Assembly: GCA_030267565.1 (NCBI GenBank)
Contig: BRXU01000041.1
Coordinates: 620,001-684,000, forward strand
Reading direction: 5' to 3'
DNA from: Pleodorina starrii
Lineage: Eukaryota; Chlorophyta; Chlorophyceae; Chlamydomonadales; Volvocaceae
DNA length: 64,000 nt
Each line of letters starts with the position of its first letter. The stretch's first letter is position 1. Shown in pieces: positions 50,720 to 63,700 of this stretch. Position numbers and translations under genes: made by a program. The notes beneath the pieces are model-generated. The model was not told where the DNA came from and searched no databases. It saw nothing but the letters and a program-made list of their open reading frames with translations.

Positions 50720-53700
50720 TGAGCTCAAGCCATGAGCGACATGCGACGTGACTAGAGACACGCAAAGACACGACGCGTCACGATGCGTCACGTGACGTGA
50801 CGTCACGCCGTTGGAGAGTGTTGCCGCCAGCCCAGCTAGGGGCACGACTTCCATCACCTCCATTCGAAGTGGCAGAGGACGGGGGTTGGTGCGGGTGGGT
50901 TCTGAAGCATGATTGGACGCATACATGCCCGTCGCCGCACGCTCGACACGCATCGAACCCCCTTAGAGAGACCGTGGAGCTTGGCCTGGCTGGTGTGCAT
51001 GCCTTGTTTGAGGCTGCTGCAAAGATGGCAGGGACGGCGGCGGTGGCTTTGGCTCTTTTCACTCTACGCGGCTTTTTTGATGTCTTTCTTTTATTGCAGC
51101 TAAAGGTGCGGTGTGGAGAGCGGGGCTGGCTCCAGCACCGTTGAAGATTGCGTTGCTTTCGCGTTCGGCTGCCTGCTGGGGGCTGCAAGAGGCCTACCAT
51201 ATGTCGACGTGTGCAGGATGTGCATCAACTGGTTCCGGAGTTCCGGAGCCCGGGCGCGAACCGCTCCAGAAGGTTTGTTGCTGTGTTTTCGCCGCGCACG
51301 ACCTGTCCGTATTTATGGCTGAGGCGCCCTGAAGATTTTATTACTGTTCCAGCAAACAATTTTCTATCAGCGTCCTGCGGCTCACGCAGCACGAGCATTG
51401 CACTGCGCTTCGGTAGCTGCTGGGGATGTTCGGTTGGGATTTCGGTTAAGATTCACTTGGCTGTGCTCCACTGCTATTGCCAGCCCGCTTCGGCTGGCCT
51501 GGTGGTGCGCGCTGCAATCCTTCCTCTCTGATAACGACGGGGGCGGTTTCCGTGCGAGCGATTTGGTGTTTCATTTGAGGCTGTGTTAAGACATGTGTGG
51601 CGCGGGAGTCGCTTGCTGCGTGCAATTTCACGCTCGGCTCGCCGGGGGCATGAAGCATCAGGTTTGTTTCCGCTTACTTCTTTCGTCGTCGCCGCGACTG
51701 ACCATCTGCGGCCGGTGCTCGGCGCGCGGTGGGAGACAGCTTGCTGTACCCTCGCTGGGATATTTTGGCCGCCATGGCGTGTCGCCCGGAGTCGCTGCTG
51801 TTGTTGTCCGCTCTTTTTTCGGTACTTGCATACCAAGTGCCCAACCGACCGGACTGCTGACGCCAGACGGTGACTCCAAACCCTTTAGATCCAGTTAGAT
51901 CCATCTGAGGCTCATATTTTCATGCCGACCGACGCCGCGACAGCGCGCGTTGGCGCAAGCTTGGTATCGTGTAAAGTTTGTTTTGCCGTGGACGAGCCCG
52001 GACACGAAATTTCTGCCAAGCCGGCACGTGTCCATGGATTCTGCCAAGTGCCAACACATGAAGCCGCAACGCATAATGATACGATTAAATACGATGATGC
52101 TCCATGCAAGTGTAGAGACAAACATTGCATGTCCGTCGTTGCCCGCTCGCGTCGGTGTTCAACATTCTGTCCCGCGGGTGCAGCACGCGCCAAACCGCCA
52201 ATTTTGTGCTGCTCCGGCCGTGGCCGTGGCCATGGCAGTTGGCGGGGCTGCACGGGCAATCCTCCTGGGTTCACCTGTATATCGATTCTTTCGCGTGTGT
52301 GTTGGCACGTGTGTGTGTGTGGTGGCTGGTGGTGGTTACACTGTGCTCTAGACACGTGAAGAGTGCAGCCAAGGGGCTGTCTAGCTGCTGGCCCTTCGTG
52401 CTCTGCACTGCACCGGAGCCGACCCCAGGGCAGCCGAGGCGCCCAGGGGCCCAGCTACGGTAGACCAGGCAGCGCAATGGGGAACGGCGTCCGCGGGTCC
52501 CATCACCAGCTCACCGCCTTGCCGCACCTCCCGTGTACCGGTATCCTTCCGGCCCGCGAGAAACAACGGGAGAGACAGCCGTCGAGAGAAGATGGAGAAG
52601 ACAGAAGAGTCACCGCTATTGCTCACCACCACCACACCACCACCGCCTGGCCATTCTCACGGCAGCCATCAACGGCCACGATTGCCGTACCAGGCAGTCA
52701 AGGGTCGGAAACTCAGAATGATGAGGTACTTGAATTTCGCTCCTGGTCAAGCGTGCGTGCGTGCGTCCTTTCGTCTAGGTTACGTCTAGGTTACGAACTT
52801 ACGACGGGCAGGGACGGGCGAAGGTGGGTTTAGGAGCCATCTCGGTTATTTGCAGCACTTCCATGTCATCCCCTCGCCGGACCCCCAGAAGCAGAAGGCA
52901 CCGGCTCAAAACCTGAAGACCAGTGCCAGCACCCGAACGTGAGCCCGAGCCCGAACCCTAAGAACCCACACAGCGGGCGAAGCCGGCGTTGCACCAGGAC
53001 ACGTGGGACGACCTGCCTTCCGCGAGGCGCATCAGTTCCGTACAAATGACAGTGCAGTTCGGTCTTCGGTGTGAGACCCGCAGTCCGACAAGCGTTGGCG
53101 CCCCGCCGTCGGGGTCGACCCATTGGCGTGTACTATCGGTTAGGGCACACGGCGGCGGCGCGTCTGCGGAGACGCGCCCGGCCGCGGGCACACACGTCCA
53201 GAGTTCAAGAGGAGCCTGAGCTCTGCAGCAAAATGAGGGGAAGGCCGCCCGGCGCCCTATTTTGACCCCCTCGCCTCTCTGCAGAGAAGAAGCGGGGCGT
53301 ATACGTGACTACCGGTACGTGTACATACACCGTGTCGATCGGCAACCCGACAACAGGCCCAGACGAGGGCGAGACAGGGCCCGAGCACCCGACAGAAACA
53401 ACGCACACAGAGCACACGCGCCAACCGGCGCAGAAAGTGAACATGAATAATATCAACCAAGGGAATCCCTCCCGGGGGGAGTCACCTGTCAAAGCCCCCC
53501 CCCCAGCGATCTGCCGTGTCTCGGCGTGTGTGCCTTAGAAGGCCTCACCCCCCCACGATACCCCCCCCCCCACCACCACCACCTTCGGCGGTACGCGGCA
53601 GCACACGCAAAGGTCCGGATCACCTCAGCCAGCCAGCCACATTTCGCCCATCCTGCCAGCCATCCAGGTCATCCCTGGTTTGCACTGAGTCTTCGAGGAT

Positions 53701-55757
53701 TTAGGATGTAGGGGGTCGACCAGGCCCCACCCCCCCAACGTTCCATGCATTGTCGTACACGTATGGCATGTCATTTCCATGCCATTTTGCATGGCAAAGT
53801 CTCTCAGCCAGCGGGCTGCGAAAGCCGTTGGAGCTTTGGGCAACTCCGCGAGAAACAAAAGTCCGTGTTTCCCCTCTTTCCCCCCCCCCCCCGTTTCCCT
53901 GTGACCATCCACGACAGCGTCGTGCAGCACCGCATCAAGTGTTGGTGGTCACGCGGTGGCGTGGCGCGGAGTCAACAAGCCCCACATCTGATCCCCCGCC
54001 TCACCTCCTTCCTTCACCCCTCCCCTCCCCCTGCGTCGTCTCCCTTCTTTCGTCTCCTTACCTCCATGCTCCTCTCCCGTCCTTTTGCCCACGCGCATCA
54101 CCCGCATCACAGGACGCGCACAGATGCCCGAACGCACTTCAACACTTCGGACGTGCGTTGAAGTGTTGGCACAGGAAAATTAACAGCTGCTCTGATCGGC
54201 ATTTGAAACTTGATCAATTCACACGAGTCGCAAAACGAGCCGCCCCACCCCATCCCAGCCCAGCCGCATCCCAGCACAGCCCCACGCAGCAAAGGTACGG
54301 CACAGATGCACCATTGCCGCTTGGGCAACGCAATTGGGCAACTGCACGCCGCGGCAGCGGCACTCGAGGGACGCTGATGCGCAACACGCATTGAGGAGGG
54401 AGAGAGAGGATAACGCCACTCGGAACTCGTGACTAACGCTCGCTCGGGGAAGGCGCTCTATCTCCCTGCAAGTTCGGGTGCCGCAGGGCACACACCCTCG
54501 GGGGCGATCCCGTGCGCAGACTGTGCGGCGCCCCCCCCACAGAGACGGGCAAGGCTCCTCGTCATGGCGGCGGCGGCGGCGGCGGCGGAGAGGCGCCTCC
54601 ACTTTGGCGCCTCCACAAAAGGACCAACGCAACGCAACGCAACGCAACGGGTGGAGACGAGAGCAGACAGAGACGCGCGACGAAGCACAGCAATGCCATC
54701 CCCGAAAGATGCAAGTCGAGACGCCAGCCTTGCAGGCGGCGCGCGCCATTGTGACCAGAAACAGGACCTGAGGACTGGTGGCATGTGGCTTGCGTAGGAT
54801 GCCACCGCGCTAGCCAGCTATAAACACGAACTTCAGCCTCACACACGCGTGTCTCCAAGGCCTCTTATTAACGACACGACGAAGCCACCGCGCCCGCCCG
54901 CGGCGGGCCCCCCGCCCGCCCAGGTCATCGGATCTTCATCCGAACAGAACCTAAAACGCCTATTGCGGGGGAGGGGGGCCAAGTGGATTTGTACCATCGC
55001 ACCACACACCAAACTGAAAAGAGGATATGTGAAGCGACGGCTGTGTGGGCGCTCCCAACAACCAGACAGTCGCAACCGCAATGCGCGGCTTTATGCCGCC
55101 GCGACCACGCCTGGAATGCAACCGCCAACGGTCGCAACCGTTCGCCGTCACGGGCGGAGTGGGATTGCGGTCACTGCTGGTGCTCGGGAGGCTTGCGGAC
55201 GCCGCAACAGCCCTTTATGACAAAACTCCCCCTAAGGGGCGTCTAGCAAGTCAACTTGGCAACTGAAAGAGGCTACAACGCTTTCCCTTGCCGCAACCCC
55301 GACCTAGACATGACAGCCGCAGAGGCAGAGAACCAAAAGAGCAGAAGCAGTGGCAACAGCGACAGCAGCAGAAGCAGCAGCGACAGCAGCAGCGTCAAGA
55401 CACGACGCTACATGACGCGAGCATTTCTGCCCTGACACATTTCGCAAGAGAACAACAACAACGAGGGAGAGAGAGACAACGCTGGTGGTCGCCAACCCGC
55501 CCCACACTCTCGAGAGCAACTAATATGGTACAAACCGCAAACCCTAAAACCTACCCAATCGCCGCCCAATGTGTGTAAGAACTAACCAAGCCTTCCCCCC
55601 GTCCCCGCCCCTGATGAATTCCGCATGTCGATTGCCAACCGCCAACTGTCAACCGAGTCCGTGCTGCAACCCTCAAACCGGGCTAAGCCGCACGTGGCCG
55701 CTCCCATCATTTACTGTTGCCAATACGTACGACGGTCAATCGATCTTCACCGACAGG
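50720..55757. other. 5 kb between the pherophorin and the p25-like gene, no supported gene
   Basis: The left part is 3' untranslated sequence of the pherophorin, perhaps to the TGTAA at 51970. The right part should hold the 3' end of the minus-strand p25-like gene. Open frames such as 53305-53538 and 53750-54394 (+) have no family motif. Short C-runs are common at 53500-53900. No RNA gene recognised. Confidence 0.5.
51970..51974 (+). promoter_or_regulatory. Candidate TGTAA poly(A) signal for the pherophorin
   Basis: A plus-strand TGTAA about 1.25 kb after the stop codon, which would make a long 3' untranslated region. Confidence 0.3.
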
Positions 55758-58700
55758 TCAAATGCCGGCCGTCAGCGATTTGGAGCTGAGCCACAGGCCG
55801 GTGGGTGCGGTGCGCAATTGTGACCTGGACTTGGCTTGCGTGCTGCCGGCGGTCTTGAAGCGGCGGGCGCGCACCAGCAGGTCGTCCTGAGAAACCCCAG
55901 ATCGGGTCGGATCGGTTTGAATCCGATCGGATCCAACAGGATCGGTTTGGATCGGTTTGGATCCAGTGCAGGAGGCAGGCAGGCAGGCAGGCGGGCGGGG
56001 TCAGCAGGGAGTGGGCGGTGGGCGATGGGGAGGGAGGCCGGCAGGAGAGGAAGGAAGGGGGAGGCAGGCACCTCGCACGAGATGGAGGTAGAGGCCCGGA
56101 GGGAGGGGGAGGGGTTCAGGGAGTGATATGCTCCTTTATAGGGGGAGGGGAAGGGGGATCATCCGCGGGGGGAGGAGGAGGAGGCGCCAAGGTGGGTGTG
56201 GGTGTGGGTGTGGGTGTGGGTGTGGGTGTGGGTGTGGGTGTGGGTGTGGGTGTGGGTGTGGGTGTGGGTGTGGGTGTGGGTGTGGGTGTGGGTGTGGGTG
56301 TGGGTGTGGGTGTGGGTGTGGGTGTGGGTGTGGGTGTGGGTGTGGGTGTGGGTGTGGGTGTGGGTGTGGGTGTGGGTGTGGGTGTGGGTGTGGGTGTGGG
56401 TGTGGGTAGGGCACCGCAACCGGCGACAAACATCAATCCAGTCCAGTCCAGTCCGGTCCAGTCCAACATGCCCTGCAGCAGGCACCCCGGACTCCCCCGA
56501 CCCGGGGAACCCTTAGCTCCGACCCGGGAGCCTTGAGCCCACCTTGAGGTATGCCTTGACGATTTGCACAAACACCGTCTCAGGCGGCCGCGGCGGGGGC
56601 TCCTCGTCACCGTCTCCCAGCTGCGACTCGCGGGGGTTGGGCGGCATGAAGGGCGGCGAGGCGAAGTACAGCTCCTCCTCCGCGTCCTCTGCGCCGAGGT
56701 GTCGGGCAGGGTGAGGGCGAGGGTGAGGGAGCAGGTGGGGATGAGGGGGGATGGGGCCTAGGTGCGTGGTGGGGAGGTTGGGAGCGGGGTGGGGCGGGGC
56801 GGAAGCCACGGATGGGAGGCAGGGAGCCGGGAGGGCGAAGGGCTCCAGGAGACTAGGTGGTGTGATTAGATGAGGGGATTGGTGGGATCAGGTGTTAAGT
56901 AAGCTTCCTGACGCCTCCTGACGCAATCCTTGCAATAGCAGTACATTCTCGTACACGGTCGTATGCTGCGGCGGCGCTTACCCAGGTTCTCTGGAGGCCG
57001 CCACTCGTAGCGCAGGGCCGCCAACCGGAGGACCGCCTCGGGGAACTGCGGAGACACGGAGACACGGAGGCGGGGCGGGAACCGGGTGAGGTGGGGCGAG
57101 GACCGGGTGGGGCGAGGACCGGGTGGGGTGGGGCGGTGGGAGGGAGCCGGGCGGGGCGGTGGGAGGGAGCCGGGCGGGGCGGGTGTCGGGTGTCGGTGGG
57201 CTTTTGGGGATTGTACCGGGGGGCATTGGGCCGCCGGACAACGCGATCGAGGGGCAGGTAGGTAGAGTGGTAGGGCGGTGCACGACCGGATGCGCACCCC
57301 ACCAAGAGAGAGACCCGGACACGTCGCATACCGTAAAACCAAACCGTGAGCGCACGGTGGAAGGAGACCCTCTTCCCCTTCCCCCTCCCCTTTCTCCCCT
57401 TTCCGACCTCCGACCTCCCCCCTCCCGCCGTTCTTATTACCCCCTCCCGCTCCGCCGCACCTGCTCAAAGTTGATGTAGGGGTGCGGGTGGTTGGACGCA
57501 GCCTCGGACGCAAACTCCGTCTTGTCGGACAGCTTCCGAAACACCTCCCGCAGATCGTCCGTGGAGCCCTCCGGCACCCCCGTCTCCCCCGCCAGCTTCA
57601 CAAACTGCCTCTCGTTCAGCGTCAGACGCGAATCCAACCACACCACCTGACCCAGCTGGCCGTAAAAGTTGAAGATCTCGGCGAGGGGCGTCTCCTCGGC
57701 GGCCACCTCCTGCGGGGCCGAGTGGGCGGAGAGGGGCAGGGGGCGTGCGGGTTGGGCCGAGTGGGCGCATGGAGGCAGACGGCGCGTGCGTGTGCATGTG
57801 TGCGTGTGTGCGTGTGCGCGTGTGCCTATGTGCGTGTGTGCGTGTGTGTTCGAGTGCCTCAGTCAGTGCGTGTGTGCCCAGCGGGTGCGCTCCTAGGTAG
57901 TGGCTGTGGACCTGACCTGCCTGCCTTTCCGTATACGGTATGGTAGAGACCAGGACAAGAAAATGCTGGGAGGATGGGGGCCACACGCTCGTGTGCGTAC
58001 CGGTATGCATTCATGCGTTATGCCGTGCTGCGTGAGGTGGGCTTGGTTCTGGCTCCAGACTCTTCAGACTCTCATGCGTGTGAGAGTGGAGGGTCGCTAG
58101 GTAGACAGACAGACACACAGGCAGACATTCAGACAGACAGGGAAACAGTGGGGCGCCCACGACGCGCCCCACGCAGTGACCCACCCAACTCGACCTCCGC
58201 CCAAGGCCCAACCCGTAACCTTCAACGCGGGAAGCCGCACCTGCAGCGCTATGGCGTGGCACTCCAGCATCCTCGGCGTCAGCGACTCGCGCATCCAGCT
58301 CATCAGGAGCAAGTCGTACACCTGCACCATGTCGTAATTGGGCTTGCGCGCGCCCAGTCCCACCACCATCGGCCGACCGTTCACCGAAGCGCTGCTCACC
58401 AACACCGGCCCACCCGTAGTGCCGCTCATGCTGCCGGTGGGGCTGGCGGGAGGAAGACGGCCGCCGCCGCCGCTGCCGGCAGCGGCGGCTCCGCCGCCGC
58501 CGCCGCCTCCGGCGGCGGCGGCGCCTTCGGCACCGCCGCTGCCGGCTCCGCCGGCAGCGGCGCCGGAGGCGGCGGAGGCGCCGCTCCCGCCGTCGCGGTT
58601 CGAGTCGGCGCGCTCCAACGGCGGCGGGCCGTTGCCTGCCGCGAGGCGCTTGCGGCGAATCTCGAGGAGGAGGCTGGAGGGGCCTCCGTTACCCGAGTTG

Positions 58701-58930
58701 TCAAGGGGGGCGGTGGCGGGCGGGGCGGAGATCTGCGGCGGCGTGACGAGCGTTACGGATCGGGAGGCGGCGCCGGTGCCGCCGCCGCGGTAGGGCGAGG
58801 TGCCGCGGCGCGGCGAGGCGCCTCCGTGATCAGGGGCGTGCGGCGAGCCGCCGGCGAAGTAGCTCAGGCGGGGCGGGGAGCCGCCGCCGGTGTAAAAGGA
58901 GCTGCCGTGGCGGTTTCCCATAACATCCAT
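55758..58930 (-). CDS. p25-alpha/EF-hand-like core protein with a Gly/Ala-rich N-terminus, 5 exons, 425 residues
   Basis: Exons 58930-58241, 57709-57461, 57045-56982, 56688-56543 and 55886-55758 join in phase at every junction (1278 bases), with ATG at 58930 and TGA at 55760-55758. Residues 1-175 are Gly/Ser/Ala-rich and probably disordered. A conserved helical core runs from about 180 to 335: [63 protein letters not shown], then [18 protein letters not shown]. The FxKL ... VFxK ... INFEQFxEA-x-LA pattern is that of p25-alpha (TPPP) and related EF-hand-like folds, which in algae and protists often belong to cytoskeletal or ciliary proteins. The family call is by eye and the role is inferred. 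After the core come an acidic/Pro-rich stretch and a short basic C-terminus. The last intron contains 35 GGGTGT units. Confidence 0.75.
56194..56403. repeat. (GGGTGT)35 hexanucleotide repeat in an intron
   Basis: Thirty-five uninterrupted units on the plus strand, within the 56542-55887 intron of the p25-like gene, so the transcript carries ACACCC. The plus strand is G-rich with regular GGG runs. Confidence 0.97.
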
Positions 58931-61900
58931 GCTGGTGCTGGGCCTTATGTAGGAACGGGATGAAAAATTGGATGATAGGGAAAAGTGGCAGGCGGGTTGG
59001 GGCAGAGGCGGGGAGTAGCGGGCAAGGAGAGATCGGGTCAGTGCGCGGTGGCGGCGGCGGAAGCGGCGGCGGTGGCGGGCGGGCATTGTCGGGTCGGTCG
59101 GGTCGGCGGTGCGCCGGCGGGGCGGCATGGCGTGACGTTGCGGGGGGAGGGGCGAGGTATGAGCGGGCAGGCAGGGGCGGGTGCGGCCGGGTGGTGTTCA
59201 GGCACAGGCAGCAAGGCAGTAGGCGCGGCGACAGCGGCGCCGGTGGGTACGGCAGCAGCAGCAGCAGTGACGGCAGCAGTGACGGCAGGTCAGGGGGGCA
59301 CAAGGGCGCAGCAGCGGCATTGCAATGCAGTGGCAGTTGTGATGACGGCAATGGCAATGCGGCGGCAGTGCAGGGCAGTGTCGGGCAGGCAGGCAGGCAG
59401 GCAGGACAGGGAGGCGAGCTGGGAAGCGCACGAGCACGGCACCAGACTGACCCACGGGTCGGCCAAACCACCAACCGGGGTGCGGCGGGTCGCGGCGGCG
59501 GGGCCCTCCGGCGGCGGCGGCCGCCCGGAGAGGGGCCCCCCGGGACCTCGCCGCACCCCGGGGGGCCCCCTGGAGTCGGCGCCCTGTGCCGGGCCAACCG
59601 CAGCCGCCGCCACCGCCGCCGCAACCGCCGCAACCACCACGACAACTGCCCACACCACCACCCCCATCACCCCCATCACCGCCAACAGCACTGCACCGCA
59701 AGCCAAACGCCACCCGACCCCAACCGACCACCGCCACCACCACCACCGACCGCCACCACCACCACCGCCACCACCGCGCGCCCACCGCTCCCACTACCTC
59801 CGCCACCCACGTCCTCCCGTCACCCGCCGCCACAGCCGCCCGCGTTCCGCCACCCTCAACTCCTGCACCCACCAGCCGCCCCGCCACCACCGCCTCAACG
59901 ACCATAACGCGAGGTTCGCCCCCGCTACCGCCGCCGCTACCGCCGCCGCCGGCCGCCACCGCCTTCCCCTCAAACCTTTCGCGGGGTTCCAGGCAGACGG
60001 GACAGGACCGGTGGACGGACGAGTGGCGCGTCTTACAAGCCTTCCGGCCCCACGTCTTCTGCCCCATTGCAGCGCCGGGCGACTGGGTTTGTCCCCCAGA
60101 GACACACACGCACAAATGTGTGAGGGAGTGTCCAGAGCCCGCTCCGAAAATCTGCGCTTCCGGCAGCTCTTCCCGGCCAGTCCACGAAATGCCAATGCCG
60201 AGGAAACAAACCAACGACCATCGCCGACCCTCCCCAGCCCGGTCCGCTTCCCCCGCCCCCCCCGCCCCCGGCCCTCCCAATCAGTCGGGTCGAGCTCTCG
60301 CGCAGCGTGCACCGAGTGGCCTTCCATAGGCGGGAACCCTCCACAGCCGCACTCAAAAAGCCCCAAATTAAAACGCACACGCCCCACGCCCAGCCGCCAA
60401 GAGCCTCGGACATAGCAGGGACCGCAACGGGCCGAGGACCGGCGGCCCCTGCAAAGTACGGCAGCTCCATGTGTTCATCAATCGGGGATCCTGCCCTGTG
60501 TGTGTCAACGGGGCGACAGAGGGAGCCAAGAGGGCCAAAATGCTCCACCACCTCGCTTCGCCAGCATGCAAATGTCAAGACGTACATACACACACACACA
60601 CACAAGCAGAGGCCAGGCCAGCCCTTTCCAACGCTCCCCCCGGCGAAGTGACGGCTCAACAACACCCCCAACCGTCAACCGCCTCTTAAGTCCGCGTATG
60701 ATGCTATGATGTTTCCTATCGTGCAACGAGCCGCAACCCACAACCAACAACAGACAAGATAAGAACCCGTCTTCCCACCCAAGGATGCCGAACTGTCGTC
60801 CGTGTCGTACCGCAAGTCCGAGGAGACGCAACAGCACTCGCACGGAAATCCGGCCGAAACCCAATGCCCGCCACTTTGGGCGGGGCAGGTGGGGGCCGGG
60901 AAGGTGGGCAGCGAGTGAAACCAAAATAACGCGATTTGTGAAAAAAGCGCTGTGCTGTGCTGTGCTGTGCGGTTCAGGTGCGAGTCCGGGTGCGGGCAAG
61001 GCCGGGACTTGAGCTTGAAGGCTGGCCCCTGCATCCGACCCTCCGCGCAATCACGACCATGCCGTACCACATCGTACGGCGTACCGACGTCGTGCATCTC
61101 GCGAGAAGGAAGGAAGGAAGACGCCGCACCCGTAAAATGCAACCGCACCCGCGCTCTCCATCGCACCCGCCGCCCCTCCCCGTGGTTCCGCAGTCCAAGT
61201 GTCATGGGGCGTCATCGTCAACACCCCAAAGCCCCGGGAAGGGACCCCTCCCACTTCCCCCATTAAATAACACAGAAGCCTGCTTACCTCGTCCCCAATC
61301 GAACCGCCCCCCAACGTCCTTAGCTCCCTGCTACTTATGGTATGAGATGGATGACATGGAAATGCAGAAAGGGCCACAAACGCCCCCGGTGGAAAAAGGC
61401 ACCTGTGAATAAGGAGAAGAAATGCTCGCGGTCGCATCCGCATCCCGGTAGGTCGGTCTCAGCGCCGTCTCACCCCCTGCAGGCGCGTGTGTGCCTTCGT
61501 CTTCTCACGCCCCATCGCACGCACCAACCACACAGCCTGAACGCAGCCTGACGCGCAGACAGGCCACAGCAAGCAACCGCCACGCCCCCCGCCCGAAAAC
61601 CCCCTCCACAGACAAAGACACACACACACACCCGCACAAAGACACGCACACGCAAACAAGGCGCACAAGGACCTGCACGCACGTGCGCGCGCCTCTCCCA
61701 CGACCACCGGTCGCAGACCGCTCCAGGGCCGTTCGATCAGAACACCGTGCTGCCGCCGCTGCTGCCGCTGCTGCTGCCGCTGCTGCCATTGCCACGCGCA
61801 CGCACGCAAGCCGTACACGCAAGCCGTACACGCTGCCGCACGCAAGCCGGACACGCTGCTGCCATTGCCACGCGCACGCACGCACGCAAGACGGACATGC

Positions 61901-62030
61901 GGTCACGTAGCTACGCAACCACCGTCGCCTCGCCCCTCGCCTCGCAGCCGCACACCTGCCACCACCCCCCTCTGCCCCCTCTGCCCCCAGAGACACAGCA
62001 CAACACACCCGCCATGACACAGCAAACCAG

Positions 62031-62090
62031 GACACACACACACACACACACGCACACACACGCACACACACACACACACACGCACACGCT
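62031..62090. repeat. (CA)n microsatellite
   Basis: CA units with a few CGCA interruptions, just after the 3' end of the coiled-coil gene. Confidence 0.85.
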
Positions 62091-62127
62091 CATGCAGACT
62101 GACCGCCCCACACTCACACTCACACTT

Positions 62128-62132
62128 TTACA
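62128..62132 (-). promoter_or_regulatory. Candidate TGTAA poly(A) signal for the coiled-coil gene
   Basis: TTACA on the plus strand reads TGTAA on the gene strand, about 95 bases after the stop at 62227. Confidence 0.4.
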
Positions 62133-62226
62133 CGCACGCACGCACGCGCGCGACTGACGCTCGCCAACCTCTCGCAGTAGCACCGCGCACACACAAGCAA
62201 GCAAACACACACACGCACGCACGCTC

Positions 62227-63573
62227 TCACAACCTGCGTCCGCCGCCGTAGCCATTGCCCACCACACTCGCCCTGCCGCTGCCGCCCGGCAGCGGCTTCT
62301 GCCCACTGCCGCCGCCGCCGCCGCTGCCCTGCGCGCCGCCGTTGGCCCCCTGTTGCTCCATTCCGCCGCTGCCGCCGCCACCCGCGTCCGTCTCCGCGTC
62401 CGACTCCTCGCCGTCCTTGGTGTTGCGCCCGCGGGCGGCCGCGCCGCCATCGCCGGCGGCTGCGCCGGTCGCGAGACCGCCGGCGGCGGTGAGATTGGCG
62501 GCGGAGGCCATCGCGGTTGGCAGCCCCTGGAGCGACTGCAGCAGCTGCTTGTTGTTGCGGCCGCGGCGGACTTGCGCTTGGAGCTGCGAGGGAAAACGCG
62601 GGCGAGGGTTTTAGGGTTCGAAGGTTTTAGTTCGAAGGGTCTAACGGGGACATAGCGCATGGGCGGAATGTAGGTGGGGGAGGGCGAGGAAAGCGCGGGG
62701 GGCACCGAAAGTGGAACAAGACGAACGACCAAGGATACGGAGACAACACGTGTGAAGTAGAGGGTTGAGGATGGTATTGGCAGCAAGGATGGCGCGCCGA
62801 TGCCGTACAAAGTGTACTGCGCCGTATTGTACTGTTAAATACGGCAAAGTACTGCACTGGCGCCCGGTCCGGGCCGGTGCGGCGTGCCCTATTCCTGGCC
62901 TGGCGTTTGCAGATTCCAGAGTCCAGAAAGGAAAGGTTTTTTGCTGTGTCGTACGATGTCATGTCACGTCGTGTCATATCATGCCATGTCATGTCATATC
63001 GGCAGACAGAATACATACAGATTGAAAAGGAGTGCTGCGCCGGAAACAGTCCTGGCCTTCTACGACGCGATGAATGTCCCGTGGGGGACGCACGCCGTAA
63101 TAACTGTCGTACCTGCGCCACGAGCTGCTTGTAGTCGTACAGTTGACCGCGGAGCGCCTCCACCACCTCGCTCTCCTCCTGCATGGGCGCCAAGTCCGAC
63201 CCAGCGGGGCCGGAGGCGGGGGCGGGGGCGAAGGCGGCCGAGTGAGGAAGTCGCTTTGGCGGCAGGAAAGGTGGCAAGCAGGGAGCAGGGCACGCAGGAG
63301 CATCCCCTGCTCAACCCCCGAGATCAACCTCACCCGCATCCCCCCTTCCCAGGTTAAAATGTTTGCAGTCACGGAGGCTTACCGTATCGTCCGCAGCAGC
63401 TTGGTCAACAACGTCCGCAGTGCCTCAGTGTTATATAATGGAGCATATCCCTCCCTAACCCCCCTCCCGGCACCCGGCACCGACACCAGTGCACCCACCT
63501 CCACTCTCCGCCGCAGGCCCCCCAGCTGCTTCAGAGCCTCCTCGCGCTCCTCCCGGGCGCCACGGAGCTGGCC
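62227..63573 (-). CDS. Coiled-coil protein, 3' part only (gene runs off the right end)
   Basis: Exons 63573-63495, 63423-63383, 63178-63113 and 62583-62227 are proposed. The last two join in phase 0 (DYKQLVAQ then LQAQVRRGRNNKQ). For 63423-63383, the frame reading TADVVDQAAADDT is the one that leads in phase to EESEVVEALRGQLYDYKQ, and it requires the donor at 63495 rather than the stronger-looking one at 63499. Seen: highly charged heptad-like helices (REEREEALKQLGGLRRRVE), then a Gly/Ala/Asp-rich disordered tail ending in GNGYGGGRRL. No known family. Upstream exons lie beyond 64000 or in 63574-64000, where none could be recognised. A TTTTAGGG-type motif sits about 20 bases before the last acceptor. 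Confidence 0.55.
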
Positions 63574-63620
63574 CTGAGGGGTTGGGTTGGGTTGGGTTGG
63601 ATTGGGGTTGGGTCGGGTCG

Positions 63621-63700
63621 GGTCGGGATAGGCCGAGTTGGGTCGGGATAGGCTGAGTTGGGTCGGGATAGGCTGAGTTGGGTCGGGATAGGCTGAGTTG
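63621..63700. repeat. 20-base tandem repeat, 4 copies
   Basis: Unit GGTCGGGATAGGCTGAGTTG starts at 63621, 63641, 63661 and 63681 (first copy with one mismatch). A GGGTT/GGGTC-rich run precedes it from about 63580. It lies in an intron of the coiled-coil gene, directly before an exon on the minus strand. Confidence 0.9.

Larger units (their letters stand above)
58931..62226. other. 3.3 kb intergenic region, no supported gene
   Basis: This should hold the promoter of the p25-like gene (minus, starting at 58930) and the short 3' end of the coiled-coil gene (minus, ending at 62227). A pyrimidine-rich cctacataag just upstream of 58930 may be an acceptor for a 5' untranslated exon. The long open frames here (up to about 480 codons, 58985-60415) are Pro/His/Ala/Arg-rich products of biased composition. 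CA-rich simple repeats lie at 61618-61660 and 62031-62090. Confidence 0.5.

Noticed and set aside
56116..56610. Poly(Thr-Pro), poly(Gly-Val) and poly(Cys-Gly) open frames
   Set aside because: Translations of the GGGTGT array within an intron of the p25-like gene.
58985..60415. 476-codon plus-strand open frame
   Set aside because: Pro/His/Ala/Arg-rich with no motif, and frames of similar length exist on the other strand. Best explained by high GC.
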